64,000 nt of DNA from JABDBE01 sp963832245. Lineage in GTDB: Bacteria > Acidobacteriota > Terriglobia > Terriglobales > Acidobacteriaceae. Where the stretch lies: contig CAWHTG010000002.1 of the NCBI GenBank assembly GCA_963832245.1, forward strand, positions 124,001 through 188,000, given 5' to 3'. Position 1 is the first letter of the stretch, and each line of letters starts with the position of its first letter. The notes beneath the pieces are model-generated. The model had not been told where the DNA came from, did no database searches, and saw nothing but the letters and a program-made list of their open reading frames with translations. This document shows, piece after piece, positions 1-8,419 of the stretch. Position numbers and translations under genes: made by a program.

Positions 1-154
1 TGGGAATGCAACCCACGTGCAGACAAGTGCCGCCAAGGAATCCATCCTTTTCAATCAACGCCGTCTTCAGACCATATTGCCCGGCACGGATCGCCGCGGT
101 ATATCCTGCCGGACCGCTGCCGATAATCCCGATGTCATAAATGGTTTCAGGCAA
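1..154 (-). CDS. lpdA: Dihydrolipoyl dehydrogenase, N-terminal part (cut by window edge)
   Basis: The fragment encodes the first 51 residues of a flavin disulfide reductase. It shows the FAD-binding GxGPAG loop (GSGPAGY) followed by GGTCLHVGCIP, the redox-active C-x4-C signature of lipoamide dehydrogenase, which reoxidises lipoyl groups of 2-oxoacid dehydrogenase complexes or the glycine cleavage system. The start is taken as TTG at 154 because an AGGGAG Shine-Dalgarno lies 7 bases upstream and the frame is closed further upstream. The gene follows hemB in the same direction after a 176-base gap holding palindromes. The C-terminal three quarters lie outside the window, so other members of the family (mercuric or thioredoxin-type reductases) are not formally excluded, but CLHVGC with x4 spacing favours lipoamide dehydrogenase. 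Confidence 0.85.
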   Translation of the reverse strand, partial: MPETIYDIGIIGSGPAGYTAAIRAGQYGLKTALIEKDGFLGGTCLHVGCIP

Positions 155-265
155 AGTAGTGCTCCCTAGAAAGAATAATCACGAGTGTCCAAATAGGTGA
201 TTCTACGACAGGGCTGGAGGATTCGGGAAACGGTCAGGTTAAACGGTGCCTTCGCGGCAGGTAAT

Positions 266-329
266 TGTAGAAACGTAGCTTGCTACGTTTCCTTCGCGCC
301 GCCGAAACGTAGCCCGCTAGGTTTCTACA
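266..329. repeat. Double palindrome (family A: TGTAGARACGTWGC)
   Basis: Two hairpins stand side by side. GAAACGTAGC and GCTACGTTTC pair perfectly over 10 bp with a 2-base loop at 270-291. GAAACGTAGC and GCTAGGTTTC pair with one mismatch at 304-325. The outer ends TGTAG and CTACA make the whole 64-bp block an inverted repeat, like a two-REP (BIME) unit. Related single copies lie at 33718-33747 and 48100-48119. The block sits between hemB and lpdA, where it could stop or process the transcript; no T-tract follows, so I do not call it a terminator. Confidence 0.75.
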
Positions 330-330
330 G

Positions 331-1359
331 TTACGCTAGAAGTTTGGCCGCATCCTTCGCGTAGTAAGTGAGAATAATGCTGGCCCCGGCGCGCTGGATC
401 GAAAGCAGCGATTCCATCATTACCCGATCACGTTCGATCCAGTTGTTCCGGGCAGCTGCCTCGATCATGGCGTATTCACCTGAAACCTGATACGCGGCCA
501 GAGGCAGGTCGAACCGTTCGCGCGCCGCGGCAATCACATCGAGATATGGCATCGCGGGCTTTACCATAATCATGTCTGCGCCTTCTTCGATGTCGAGTTC
601 GATCTCGCGCATGGCCTCGCGCAGGTTTGCTCCATCCATTTGATAAGACCGGCGATCGCCGAACTGCGGAGTCGAGTCCGCGGCCTCGCGGAACGGCCCG
701 TAAAACGCCGAAGCAAATTTAGCCGCATAAGAAAGGATCGGCGTATTGGCCAGGCCCGCATGATCGAGCGCGTTACGAATAGCGCCCACCCGGCCATCCA
801 TCATGTCGGAAGGCGCGATAATGTCCACGCCAGCGCGGGCCAAAGAAACGCTGGTGCGGGCCAGCAGCTCGAGTGTGGCGTCGTTGACAATTTCGTAGTC
901 GGTGGCGACGGACGGAGGCGCAGCAACCGCAGCCCCGAGGGAGTGCGGATGTGCAGGGCGCACAATTCCGCAATGGCCATGCGACATATATTCGCACAGG
1001 CAAACGTCGCCCATAATAACAAGCTTGGGAACCTCGCGCTTAATAGCACGCGCAGCCTGCTGCACGATCCCATCTTCTGCCCACGCCCCGGTTGCCAGTT
1101 CATCTTTCTTTTCCGGCAGCCCAAACAAGATGATCGAAGGCACTCCTAGCGAGTTCGCCTGTTGCGCCTCTTTTACAGCCTCATCTACGGAAAGGTTGAA
1201 CACGCCCGGCATGGAGCGCACTTCCTTGCGCACGCCTTCACCCGGACACACAAACATGGGATAAACCAACGACGCCGGAGAAAGCCGGGTTTCGCGCACC
1301 ATGGATCGCAACTGTTCACTTTGGCGAAGGCGGCGAAGGCGTGTAATCGGAAAGGTCAT
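331..1359 (-). CDS. hemB: Porphobilinogen synthase (delta-aminolevulinic acid dehydratase)
   Basis: The enzyme condenses two 5-aminolevulinate molecules to porphobilinogen, the second common step of tetrapyrrole synthesis, in the cytosol. The 342-residue length is normal for the family. Visible hallmarks are the metal-binding cysteine cluster DVCLCEYMSHGHC (C120, C122, C130), which marks the zinc-dependent type, and the two Schiff-base lysines, K214 in SYAAKFASAFYGPF and K267 in MIMVKPAMPYLD. The ATG at 1359 starts the conserved N-terminal arm. The gene is divergent from mutS2 (93-bp gap) and is followed by lpdA. Nothing looks unusual in the coding sequence. Confidence 0.96.
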   Translation of the reverse strand: MTFPITRLRRLRQSEQLRSMVRETRLSPASLVYPMFVCPGEGVRKEVRSMPGVFNLSVDEAVKEAQQANSLGVPSIILFGLPEKKDELATGAWAEDGIVQQAARAIKREVPKLVIMGDVCLCEYMSHGHCGIVRPAHPHSLGAAVAAPPSVATDYEIVNDATLELLARTSVSLARAGVDIIAPSDMMDGRVGAIRNALDHAGLANTPILSYAAKFASAFYGPFREAADSTPQFGDRRSYQMDGANLREAMREIELDIEEGADMIMVKPAMPYLDVIAAARERFDLPLAAYQVSGEYAMIEAAARNNWIERDRVMMESLLSIQRAGASIILTYYAKDAAKLLA

Positions 1360-1452
1360 GGCAGCAAATCTCGGGGACGGAAAGACGCCCGCCCCCGACT
1401 AGCAATTCTAGCAGAGCAACCCCATCGCCGCTTCTTGTAACATTGACCTCTG

Positions 1453-3930
1453 ATGCCTCCCCAGCCGCTAACCCACACCAGCGCCCGCGTGCTGGAATTC
1501 GACGCTCTCCGCGACTTGCTGCGCGGATATGCCTCTTCGCCCTTGGGGCAGGGCCTGATCGCTCAGCTCGCGCCTTCCACCGATCGCGAGTGGATCGAAA
1601 ATCAACAGCAGCTAACCACGGAGATCCGCGAATTTCGTCGGGTGGGCGGCCGCTTCGACTTTTCCGGCTTGCTCGCCGTGACTAAGCTCGTGGAAAAATC
1701 TCGAATCGCAGGTGCCGCGCTTGAAATTACAGATATTCGGGACGTGGTACTCGTGGTAGATCGTGCGGCAGAGTGGCGCGAAATCGCCTTCAACCCGCCT
1801 GCCGCCATGAAGTTCGAGTGGAAAACGGTGGTCCAGCTTTCGACGCGAATCGCAAACTTCACCGAATTTCTGCGAGCTTTCCGCAACAAAATCCCGCCCG
1901 ACGGCACGCTCGATGATAAGGCCTCCCCGGAACTCGCCCGCATACGCCGAGAAATAGAAAAACAGAGACGCTCAATCCATGATTCGCTGCAGAGCTATCT
2001 TCGCCGGTTGTCCCAAGGTGGCGCGGTTCAGGACGAACTGGTCACCATTCGCGGTGAGCGTTTCGTAATCCCGGTCAAGGTGGAGCAGAAACGGCGGGTG
2101 CAGGGAGTTGTCCACGGCGCAAGCTCCAGCGGCCAAACCGTCTTCATCGAACCCCTTGAGACCATCGAACAGAACAACGAGCTAGTGCGGCTCTTCGATG
2201 AAGAGCAAGCGGAAGTGCATCGCATCCTGGTCGACATGACGCGGCGAATCGGAGAAAACGCAGCATCGATTCTAGCCGCGGTTGAAACGCTAGCAGAACT
2301 GGAACTGCAGTTTGCCAAAGCACGATTTGCCGAGGAATACAACTGCGTCCCGGTGGTCTTCTCCACACAAGACTCCCGTGGGGACGGCCGCCCTCGGCCG
2401 TCCATGTCGAGTAAAGCTCGACTGGTTCTCGTTAAAGCCCGGCATCCGCTGCTTGAACGTAACCTGAAAACAAAGGGCGGTCACGTCATTCCCACCACCA
2501 TTGAACTCGAAGAAGAAGGACGGGAACTGGTCATCACCGGTCCGAATACTGGAGGCAAGACAGTCGTCCTGAAAACGGTTGGGTTGCTGGCGCTGATGGC
2601 GCAATCCGGAATTCCAGTTTCGGCGGACCGGGCCGAGTTGCCGATATTCGACGCAATGCTGACCGACATTGGCGACTACCAGTCCATCGAGCAGAATCTT
2701 TCAACCTTCTCGGCTCACGTGACCAACATTGATTTCATCTCGCGCACTGCGACCGCGCAATCACTGGTTCTGCTCGATGAACTCGGTTCTGCCACCGATC
2801 CTGAAGAAGGTGCAGCCTTGGCTGTCGCCATTGCGGAGCACTTTCGCTGTATCGGTTGCATCACCGTTATTTCCACGCATCACACGTCGCTGAAGGTTTT
2901 CGGCGCGAACACAGCCGGAGTGATCAACGCTTCCGTAGGATTCGACGAAGCCACGCTGCAACCCACCTACGAGTTAAAAATCGGCGTTCCGGGAGCGTCC
3001 GCCGGCATCAATATCGCGCAGCGCTTGGGGCTCAATCCCACGATCATTGACTCGGCCCGTTCCCGCTTGGGTTCGCAGGCGCGGGATGTCGGTCAATTCC
3101 TGGACCGCCTGCACGTCCAATTGCGTGAGGCGGATGCCGAACGCTTGCGCTTGCGCACTCGCGAGGAAGAAATTCAGCGCGAGAAAGCCTATTTAGCGAC
3201 TGAGGGCAAAAAAGAACAGCAGGCGAAAGTCCGAGAAATGGAAAAGAAACTCGACACCCTGCTGCGCGATTTCGAGTATCACGCGCGGGAAATGGTCAAC
3301 GCCATTGAGGATCGGGCGGCGGCACAGAAGGTGTCGAAAGACGCCGAGCGGCGCATTTCCAAGCTACGCCGCGAGTTTCGCGAGCAGTTTGATTCGGCCG
3401 TAGTAGCCCACTCAACCGGCGCCGACCAAGATGATCCCCATGCCCAACCGAAACTGGTGAAGCTTGTCTCCGAGGGCGATACGGTGAAGCTGAAGTCTGT
3501 AGGTCGGCCTGCCATAATAGCCCGTCGAATCGACGACAATCACTTCGAGGTCGAGATCGGCGCCATGAAGATGAAAATCGCGCGCGACGACATTGCAGAA
3601 GTGCTAGTGCGCTCCTCGGATTCTCCAATCAAAGCTGCGCGCGCCCGCGGGATTTCGGTTTCGCTCGAAAGCGAGAACCAGAATACTCCGTCAGAGATCA
3701 ACGTAATCGGCCGCACCGTGGACGACGCCACCCGGGAAGTCGAGAAATTCGTCGACCGCGCTTTCCTTGCGGGGCTGCCGCGCGTCCGTGTCGTTCACGG
3801 CAGCGGCATGGGCATTCTGCGTAAGGCGCTGCGGCAATATTTGCAGAAGCACCCTCACGTGGAATCCGTTACCGAACCTCCGCAAAATGAAGGCGGCGGT
3901 GGCGCAACCGTCATAGAGTTGCGAGTGTGA
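1453..3930 (+). CDS. mutS2: Endonuclease/ribosome-rescue ATPase MutS2
   Basis: This 825-residue protein has the MutS2 architecture: an N-terminal core and lever region, an ABC-type ATPase with Walker A GPNTGGKT (about residues 363-370) and Walker B LVLLDELGSATDP (about 437-449), a long coiled coil (about 545-640), a KOW-like segment, and a C-terminal Smr domain with VRVVHGSGMGILRKAL (about 776-792). MutS2 proteins act on collided ribosomes (RqcU in Bacillus) and limit recombination; which role applies here cannot be read from sequence. The HGSGxG motif of the Smr nuclease is present. A perfect 9-bp palindrome at 2382-2403 is translated in frame as part of GDGRPRPSM, about residues 310-317, and looks like an insertion upstream of the ATPase. 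The start is ATG 1453; no strong ribosome binding site is visible. Confidence 0.95.
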   Translation: MPPQPLTHTSARVLEFDALRDLLRGYASSPLGQGLIAQLAPSTDREWIENQQQLTTEIREFRRVGGRFDFSGLLAVTKLVEKSRIAGAALEITDIRDVVLVVDRAAEWREIAFNPPAAMKFEWKTVVQLSTRIANFTEFLRAFRNKIPPDGTLDDKASPELARIRREIEKQRRSIHDSLQSYLRRLSQGGAVQDELVTIRGERFVIPVKVEQKRRVQGVVHGASSSGQTVFIEPLETIEQNNELVRLFDEEQAEVHRILVDMTRRIGENAASILAAVETLAELELQFAKARFAEEYNCVPVVFSTQDSRGDGRPRPSMSSKARLVLVKARHPLLERNLKTKGGHVIPTTIELEEEGRELVITGPNTGGKTVVLKTVGLLALMAQSGIPVSADRAELPIFDAMLTDIGDYQSIEQNLSTFSAHVTNIDFISRTATAQSLVLLDELGSATDPEEGAALAVAIAEHFRCIGCITVISTHHTSLKVFGANTAGVINASVGFDEATLQPTYELKIGVPGASAGINIAQRLGLNPTIIDSARSRLGSQARDVGQFLDRLHVQLREADAERLRLRTREEEIQREKAYLATEGKKEQQAKVREMEKKLDTLLRDFEYHAREMVNAIEDRAAAQKVSKDAERRISKLRREFREQFDSAVVAHSTGADQDDPHAQPKLVKLVSEGDTVKLKSVGRPAIIARRIDDNHFEVEIGAMKMKIARDDIAEVLVRSSDSPIKAARARGISVSLESENQNTPSEINVIGRTVDDATREVEKFVDRAFLAGLPRVRVVHGSGMGILRKALRQYLQKHPHVESVTEPPQNEGGGGATVIELRV
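2382..2403. repeat. Intragenic tetraloop palindrome in mutS2 (family B)
   Basis: GGACGGCCG and CGGCCGTCC form a perfect 9-bp stem with a CCCT loop. Palindromes of the same design occur between genes and twice inside uvrD (39635-39654 and 40234-40253). In mutS2 it is read in frame without disrupting the protein. Confidence 0.8.
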
Positions 3931-3984
3931 TGACCCCCAGCGTTCGAGTCTGCTGAATCAGGAATTCGTTAAATAAGCCGAACA

Positions 3985-4080
3985 GCTTTGAAAGGGCGCG
4001 TCTTCAGACTCGCCGCAAAGCTCACGCAAGAGCTTGCTGAAAAACTAGAGATTCGTATCAGGGCTCGCCCTTAGGCGTGC
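3985..4080. repeat. Adjacent repeat units of families D and E
   Basis: AGCTTTGAAAGGGC at 3985-3998 leads into a near-perfect hairpin GGCGCGTCT/AGACTCGCC. This is the left half of the composite element seen complete at 31715 and 43287. About 50 bases on, TTCGTATCAGG (4052-4062) leads into a second hairpin GGCTCGCC/GGCGTGCC and then GTAAGC, the family seen again at 50758. The 292-base gap between mutS2 and the HipA-like gene holds little else; no gene is seen in it. Confidence 0.65.
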
Positions 4081-4222
4081 CGTAAGCGGACCGCGGACTC
4101 CAAGGTAAGTCGTAGCAAATCTGCCAAGAAATCCACACCCGTTCGATGTCCACACGTCACATCAAGCCCTCGAAAAGTAGGCATAGGATGAGGTTTTTTG
4201 GGTAGTTTCGAGGACTTGCCTT

Positions 4223-5029
4223 TTGGCGGTGCTTGCCGTGCAACACGTGCGAAGAATGCGAGGCGGCGCACAGGGGCATATGATGCGCTGCTCCGATGGA
4301 AACTTCTACGTGGTAAAGTTCCGCAACAATCCTCAGCATCTACGCGTCCTGGCGAACGAACTGTTAGCCACGCGACTCGCGGAATCCGCTGGATTGCCTG
4401 TCCCCCCCACAGAGGTCGTGGAAGTGGGGGACTGGCTGGTCGAGAACTCGGCTGAGCTAAACATCCAGCTTTCCGGCAGCGTAATCCAGTGCCAGCCCGG
4501 CCTACAGTTCGGGTCAAGGTACGTAGTCGACCCGCTGCAAGGGCAGATATTCGATTACTTTCCCGCGACAATGCTGGAACGAGTGCGAAACCTCGCGACT
4601 TTTGCCGGTATGCTGGCGCTCGATAAGTGGACTGCGAATTCAAACGGCAGGCAGGCAACGTTCTGGCGAAAAACGCGAGACAAAAAGTACACAGTAACCT
4701 TCATCGATCAGGGATATTGCTTCAATGCCGGCGAATGGACATTCCCTGACTATCCGCTGCGCGGCGTCTACGCGCAGAATGAAGTGTACTTGAATGTGCG
4801 CGGATGGGAATCGTTTCAACCCTGGCTGTCGACGATAGAGGGGATGAGCGAAGGCCTTATCTGGAATTGTGCGGCTGAAATTCCACCAGAGTGGTACGCC
4901 AGTGACTGGGGGGCGCTCGAGGGACTGGTCCGCTGCCTGCTCGACCGACGGGCAAAAATACGCGAGCTCATAATGGCGTTTCGGATGTGCTCGCGACAGC
5001 CATTTCCGAACTGGAAGGAAGATGCCTGA
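4223..5029 (+). CDS. HipA-like kinase family protein (HipA_2 type)
   Basis: The 268-residue protein matches my recollection of the stand-alone HipA-like kinase family. It shows an N-terminal FYVVKFRNNPQH strand with the likely ATP-contacting lysine, LALDKWTANSNGRQ (D134, N139) as the catalytic-loop equivalent, and FIDQGYCF (D162) in the position of the kinase DFG motif. HipA relatives phosphorylate translation factors and can act as toxins, but this subfamily lacks the usual HipB partner and its substrate is unknown. The TTG start at 4223 has GAGGA about 9 bases upstream and gives the family-like N-terminus AVLAVQHVRRMRGGAQGH. A DUF3037 gene follows 181 bp downstream in the same direction, a pairing I recall from other genomes. 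The residue after TAN in the loop is S rather than the more usual C or A, and the following position is N rather than D. Confidence 0.75.
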   Translation: MAVLAVQHVRRMRGGAQGHMMRCSDGNFYVVKFRNNPQHLRVLANELLATRLAESAGLPVPPTEVVEVGDWLVENSAELNIQLSGSVIQCQPGLQFGSRYVVDPLQGQIFDYFPATMLERVRNLATFAGMLALDKWTANSNGRQATFWRKTRDKKYTVTFIDQGYCFNAGEWTFPDYPLRGVYAQNEVYLNVRGWESFQPWLSTIEGMSEGLIWNCAAEIPPEWYASDWGALEGLVRCLLDRRAKIRELIMAFRMCSRQPFPNWKEDA

Positions 5030-5077
5030 GTTGCCCCGATCACATGTGCGGCTCGTTGACATTCCTTAATGCAGCCG

Positions 5078-5122
5078 TTTGTCATTCCGAGGGCCGCTTT
5101 TTGGCGCGAGGAATCTGCATTT
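5078..5122. repeat. Dispersed TTTGTCATTCCGAG-type repeat
   Basis: TTTGTCATTCCGAG, a CGC-rich centre and GAGGAATCTGC form an imperfect inverted unit between the HipA-like and DUF3037 genes. A relative beginning TTTGTCATCCTGAGCG lies at 53230. I recognise this as a widespread intergenic sequence type in environmental bacteria. It makes tight co-translation of the two flanking genes unlikely but does not exclude co-transcription. Confidence 0.5.
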
Positions 5123-5210
5123 TCGTGATTCCAAGCAACTGCAGATTCATCCCTACGCTCGAAATGAGAGTCAAGCTGAAGATGTCCCAACATCGTGCGA
5201 CTCCGAATAG

Positions 5211-6059
5211 GTGCGGATGGCGATGGCTAATCTGAAGCAGCTCGATTTCTACGTATTGCGGTATGTCCCTTACGTAGTGAGAGAGGAGTTCGTAAATATC
5301 GGAGTGCTGCTGTTCGAACCACAGCCTGATGGTTTCGGGTTCGCGGACGTGCGCACGACCAGCGATTGGCGCCGCGCGACTTGCTTTGATCAACACATTG
5401 ATATCGAAGTTTTGCAGGCACTCGAGGCCGACATTCGCCTGCGGCTGCAACATTCGCAAGATGTCGGCTCGGTGCTGCATAAGTTGGAAGACTCATTCGC
5501 GAACGGGGTCCAGATCTCTCCCCGAAAAACATGCCTCGCGGCAGAGCCCATTCTAGAGCTCGAAAAGCTGAGCTCAATCTATTTGAAAGCGCCCGAAATG
5601 GAACCAGCCGCAGCCCCCACAAAAAGTGAGCATGCAATGATTCGTTCTCACATAAGAGATGCCTTGACCCGAGCCGGAATATGGGCTTTGCGCATAGAGA
5701 AAATCTCAGCAGCGAAGTACACGGGGAAGAAAAATGACCCGCTAGTTTTTGATTTTGGATATGTGGTCGGCGCCGAGGTCCGATTCTTTCAAGCTGTTCC
5801 TCTAAAAACAAACCTCAATCAGCTGACAGCGGTCAATATCGCCCACCGCTTCCCTAAAATTGCGGACTGCATCCATGCCAGGAACGGTACGCGCGCCAGC
5901 CTCACCGCTGTTGTCGCCGACGACCTTGATCGCAGAAATCCCGACATCGAGTTTGCACTGGATGCCTTCAAAGACAATGACGTGAAGGTGGCCACGGTAG
6001 CGGATATGCCGTCAATTGGGTATGAGACAAGGCAGGACCTGAACGCGTGGGGGCGATAA
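5211..6059 (+). CDS. DUF3037 domain protein, partner of the HipA-like kinase
   Basis: The 282-residue product begins with LKQLDFYVLRYVPYVVREEFVNIGVLLFEP, the DUF3037 signature, followed by an acidic, helical middle and a beta-rich C-terminal half. The function of DUF3037 is unknown. Its frequent position beside HipA-like kinases (recalled family context, not testable here) suggests a regulator, antitoxin or substrate. Three in-frame starts are possible: GTG 5211, ATG 5217 (AGGTG just upstream) and ATG 5223. I report the longest, but 5217 may be correct. There is no signal peptide or membrane segment, so the protein should be cytosolic. It ends 148 bp before the dnaG start. Confidence 0.7.
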   Translation: MRMAMANLKQLDFYVLRYVPYVVREEFVNIGVLLFEPQPDGFGFADVRTTSDWRRATCFDQHIDIEVLQALEADIRLRLQHSQDVGSVLHKLEDSFANGVQISPRKTCLAAEPILELEKLSSIYLKAPEMEPAAAPTKSEHAMIRSHIRDALTRAGIWALRIEKISAAKYTGKKNDPLVFDFGYVVGAEVRFFQAVPLKTNLNQLTAVNIAHRFPKIADCIHARNGTRASLTAVVADDLDRRNPDIEFALDAFKDNDVKVATVADMPSIGYETRQDLNAWGR

Positions 6060-6207
6060 AAAGAAAAGAACCGAATAAATCGGCGTTTTCCTCTGACGTC
6101 AACCATTAACTTTCGAAATTCACAGGTTTTCAGCCATGCAAGTCCACTGCTATATTCCTTACTGTTCCTTTTTGCCTCAGAATTCCTCCGGAGAATTGTC
6201 GCCACTC

Positions 6208-8172
6208 ATGACCGATGCCACTGATTTCAAAGAGATCGTCAAACAGCAAGCGGACATCGTCCGTATCGTCGGCGACTACGTCAAGTTAAAGAAAGCGGGA
6301 GCGCAAAACTATTCCGGGCTTTGCCCATTCCACAACGAGAAGACGCCATCGTTCTCCGTTCATGCCACCCGGCAGTTCTATCACTGCTTCGGCTGCGGCG
6401 TTTCGGGGGATGTCTTCAGCTTCGTCCAAAAGATCGAGAACGTCACTTTCGTAGAAGCTGTACGGGCGGTGGCGCAGAAGCTCGGGATTGCCCTTCCCAA
6501 GGCCGTCTTCAGCAGTCCAGCCGAAGCCCAGGATGCCAAACTGCGGACCGTGCTGCTCGAAATCCACGAGCGGGCGGTTGCGTTCTTTCAGGAATGCCTG
6601 CGACGGCCCGAGGGCGCCCGTGCCCGCGAATATCTGTCCGGACGCGGTCTGAGCCAGGAGGTCATTCGCGCTTTTCGCATCGGCTACGCACCGGATTCGG
6701 GGTTCTTGCTGAAAGACCGGCTGAAAGGAGAGTTCGACGAAGAGGCGCTGCGGGAAAGTGGACTGTTCTCCTGGAAAGAAGGCTCGCAGCCATCAGCCGT
6801 CAGCTCTCGGCAAGAAAGGTCCCTTGACTCTACCGGGCAACCCGCAATCGGTGCGTCCGATCCCACTGGGGAAGACAAGCCAACGACCAACGACCAACGG
6901 CCAACGACGATCTACTCCAAGTTCCGCAATCGGGTCGTATTCCCGATTACCAACGAAACAGGTCGAGTAATCGCGTTCACCGGGCGGACGCTTTCCACCG
7001 ACGAGAAAGCCGGGCCGAAGTATCTCAACTCTCCCGAAACCGCGATCTATTCCAAATCGCGCGTCCTGTTCAATCTCGACCAGGCCAAAGAAGCTATTCG
7101 CAAGCTGGATTACGCCGTCTTAGTCGAAGGACAAATGGATTGCATCTCGGTATACGCCGCAGGCTTTCACAACGTGATTGCTAGCTCCGGCACTGCCTTC
7201 ACCGAACTTCAGGCCAGGTTGCTCGGCCGCTTCAGCAAGAATGTGGTCGTGAACTTCGATCCCGACACTGCCGGCGCCAAGGCCACCGAGCGCACCCTGG
7301 GCCTTCTGGTCGAAGAAGAATTCCAGATCAAAGTGTTGACTCTCGAGGCCGGCTTTGACCCCGACCTCTTCATCCGAAGAAAAGGCAAAGACGCCTACGG
7401 CGAGGCGCTCAAGCATTCGCAGCGTTATTTCGACTATCTCATCGAGCGCGCCCAGAGCCAATTCCCGATCCGCAGCGCCGAGGGCAAGGTGAAGGCATTG
7501 AATTACCTGCTGCCGCATATCCAGCGCGTCCCCAGCCGGATCGTGCGCGACGAACTTGCCCGCGAGATCGCCCAAAAACTCAGCATTGACTCCGCAGTTC
7601 TGCGTCAGGAACTCAAGCACGCTGCGGCCAAACGATCGACTGCCGGCCTGAAAGCGCCAGTCGAGGCTCAAGTCACCGATGCGGAAAAACTCCTGATCCG
7701 AGCCCTGACCTCCGCGAGCGAAATCCAGACTTCCCAAGAATATCTCTCAACGCGGGATGGCGCAGAAGAAGGATTCGACCCCGCCCGTCAAGCACAGTTT
7801 GTCCTGAAGAGCGAGCATCTGCACATTGGATTAGCCACCGAGTCCCTAATCGGAACCTTGCTAAACTCCGGCGGAGAAGCCGCCGATGTCACGCAGTTAC
7901 CTCTGCCTGATGCCGACCGCAATCTCCTGGCCGCGATCCTGATGGAAGAAGAAGAAGAGGAACTTACCGCCGAGCGAGTTGAGGGGGCTGTCCGAGCCCT
8001 TCGCCGCATTCAGTTTAGGCATCAAATGGATAAGGTGCAGAGGGAGTTGCAGGCGGCTAACAAACACGAACCAGACAGGCTGCGCTTCTTGCTTCGGGAA
8101 AAAGATCGCCTCAAGAGGGCGCTAATGGATCCTGGCCTGTCAGATCAAGGGGTTGTCCAAAGACCAGCTTGA
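6208..8172 (+). CDS. dnaG: DNA primase
   Basis: The protein (654 residues from this start) makes RNA primers at the replication fork. It has the N-terminal CHC2 zinc ribbon (C39, H42, C60, C63 in CPFHNEKTPSF...YHCFGCG), the catalytic core with toprim motif VLVEGQMD (E307) and VVNFDPDTAG, and a C-terminal helicase-binding domain. The frame is open to ATG 6136, but homology begins at TDATDFKEIV, so ATG 6208 is preferred; GGAG lies about 15 bases upstream, which is far. An unusual hydrophilic insertion of about 43 residues (192-234) separates the zinc region from the core just before KFRNRVVFPI. Its DNA contains AGCCATCAGCCGTCAGC and CCAACGACCAACGACC, repeats otherwise found between genes. dnaG precedes rpoD, as in the macromolecular-synthesis operon, without rpsU. 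Confidence 0.93.
   Translation: MTDATDFKEIVKQQADIVRIVGDYVKLKKAGAQNYSGLCPFHNEKTPSFSVHATRQFYHCFGCGVSGDVFSFVQKIENVTFVEAVRAVAQKLGIALPKAVFSSPAEAQDAKLRTVLLEIHERAVAFFQECLRRPEGARAREYLSGRGLSQEVIRAFRIGYAPDSGFLLKDRLKGEFDEEALRESGLFSWKEGSQPSAVSSRQERSLDSTGQPAIGASDPTGEDKPTTNDQRPTTIYSKFRNRVVFPITNETGRVIAFTGRTLSTDEKAGPKYLNSPETAIYSKSRVLFNLDQAKEAIRKLDYAVLVEGQMDCISVYAAGFHNVIASSGTAFTELQARLLGRFSKNVVVNFDPDTAGAKATERTLGLLVEEEFQIKVLTLEAGFDPDLFIRRKGKDAYGEALKHSQRYFDYLIERAQSQFPIRSAEGKVKALNYLLPHIQRVPSRIVRDELAREIAQKLSIDSAVLRQELKHAAAKRSTAGLKAPVEAQVTDAEKLLIRALTSASEIQTSQEYLSTRDGAEEGFDPARQAQFVLKSEHLHIGLATESLIGTLLNSGGEAADVTQLPLPDADRNLLAAILMEEEEEELTAERVEGAVRALRRIQFRHQMDKVQRELQAANKHEPDRLRFLLREKDRLKRALMDPGLSDQGVVQRPA
6781..6912 (+). 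repeat. Repeat-derived in-frame insertion in dnaG
   Basis: AGCCATCAGCCGTCAGC near 6788-6804 and a CCAACGACC run at 6881-6904 are degenerate direct repeats translated as SQPSAVSS and PTTNDQRPTT. The second type also lies just upstream of the ChaN-domain gene (33584-33655) and after the relA stop (45858-45873), which points to invasion of the reading frame by dispersed intergenic repeats. Confidence 0.6.
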
Positions 8173-8310
8173 CTAGTCTGACGGCTTGAAACGGCCTAGG
8201 GACCTTGAAACTAAATGGCCTCTTTTGCCATCTAAGTTATTAACGGCGGGCAACATAGACGGCGGATATTTTCTGGTTGAAAAGTTGCGATCAGTGAGAG
8301 GCGCTTTCTG

Positions 8311-8319
8311 TGCTATACT
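8311..8319 (+). promoter_or_regulatory. Probable extended -10 promoter of rpoD
   Basis: TGC-TATACT is an extended -10 element about 100 bases before the rpoD start. No convincing -35 lies at 16-18 bp (TTGCGA at 8285 is 23 bp away). This would allow rpoD expression independently of dnaG. The 247-base gap shows no other gene. Confidence 0.4.
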
Positions 8320-8419
8320 TTGAAGGTTTGTGTCGGCGCTAATCCCGCCACTTCACGTTCCCACCGCTATAAACGACGTTTCGACGTCCTTCCATGGGAC
8401 GACTTGAGGATAATCCGTT

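Noticed and set aside
3935..3960. GTTCGAGTC, resembling a tRNA T-arm
   Set aside because: No acceptor stem, anticodon arm or D-arm can be folded around it. No tRNA was found anywhere in the window.
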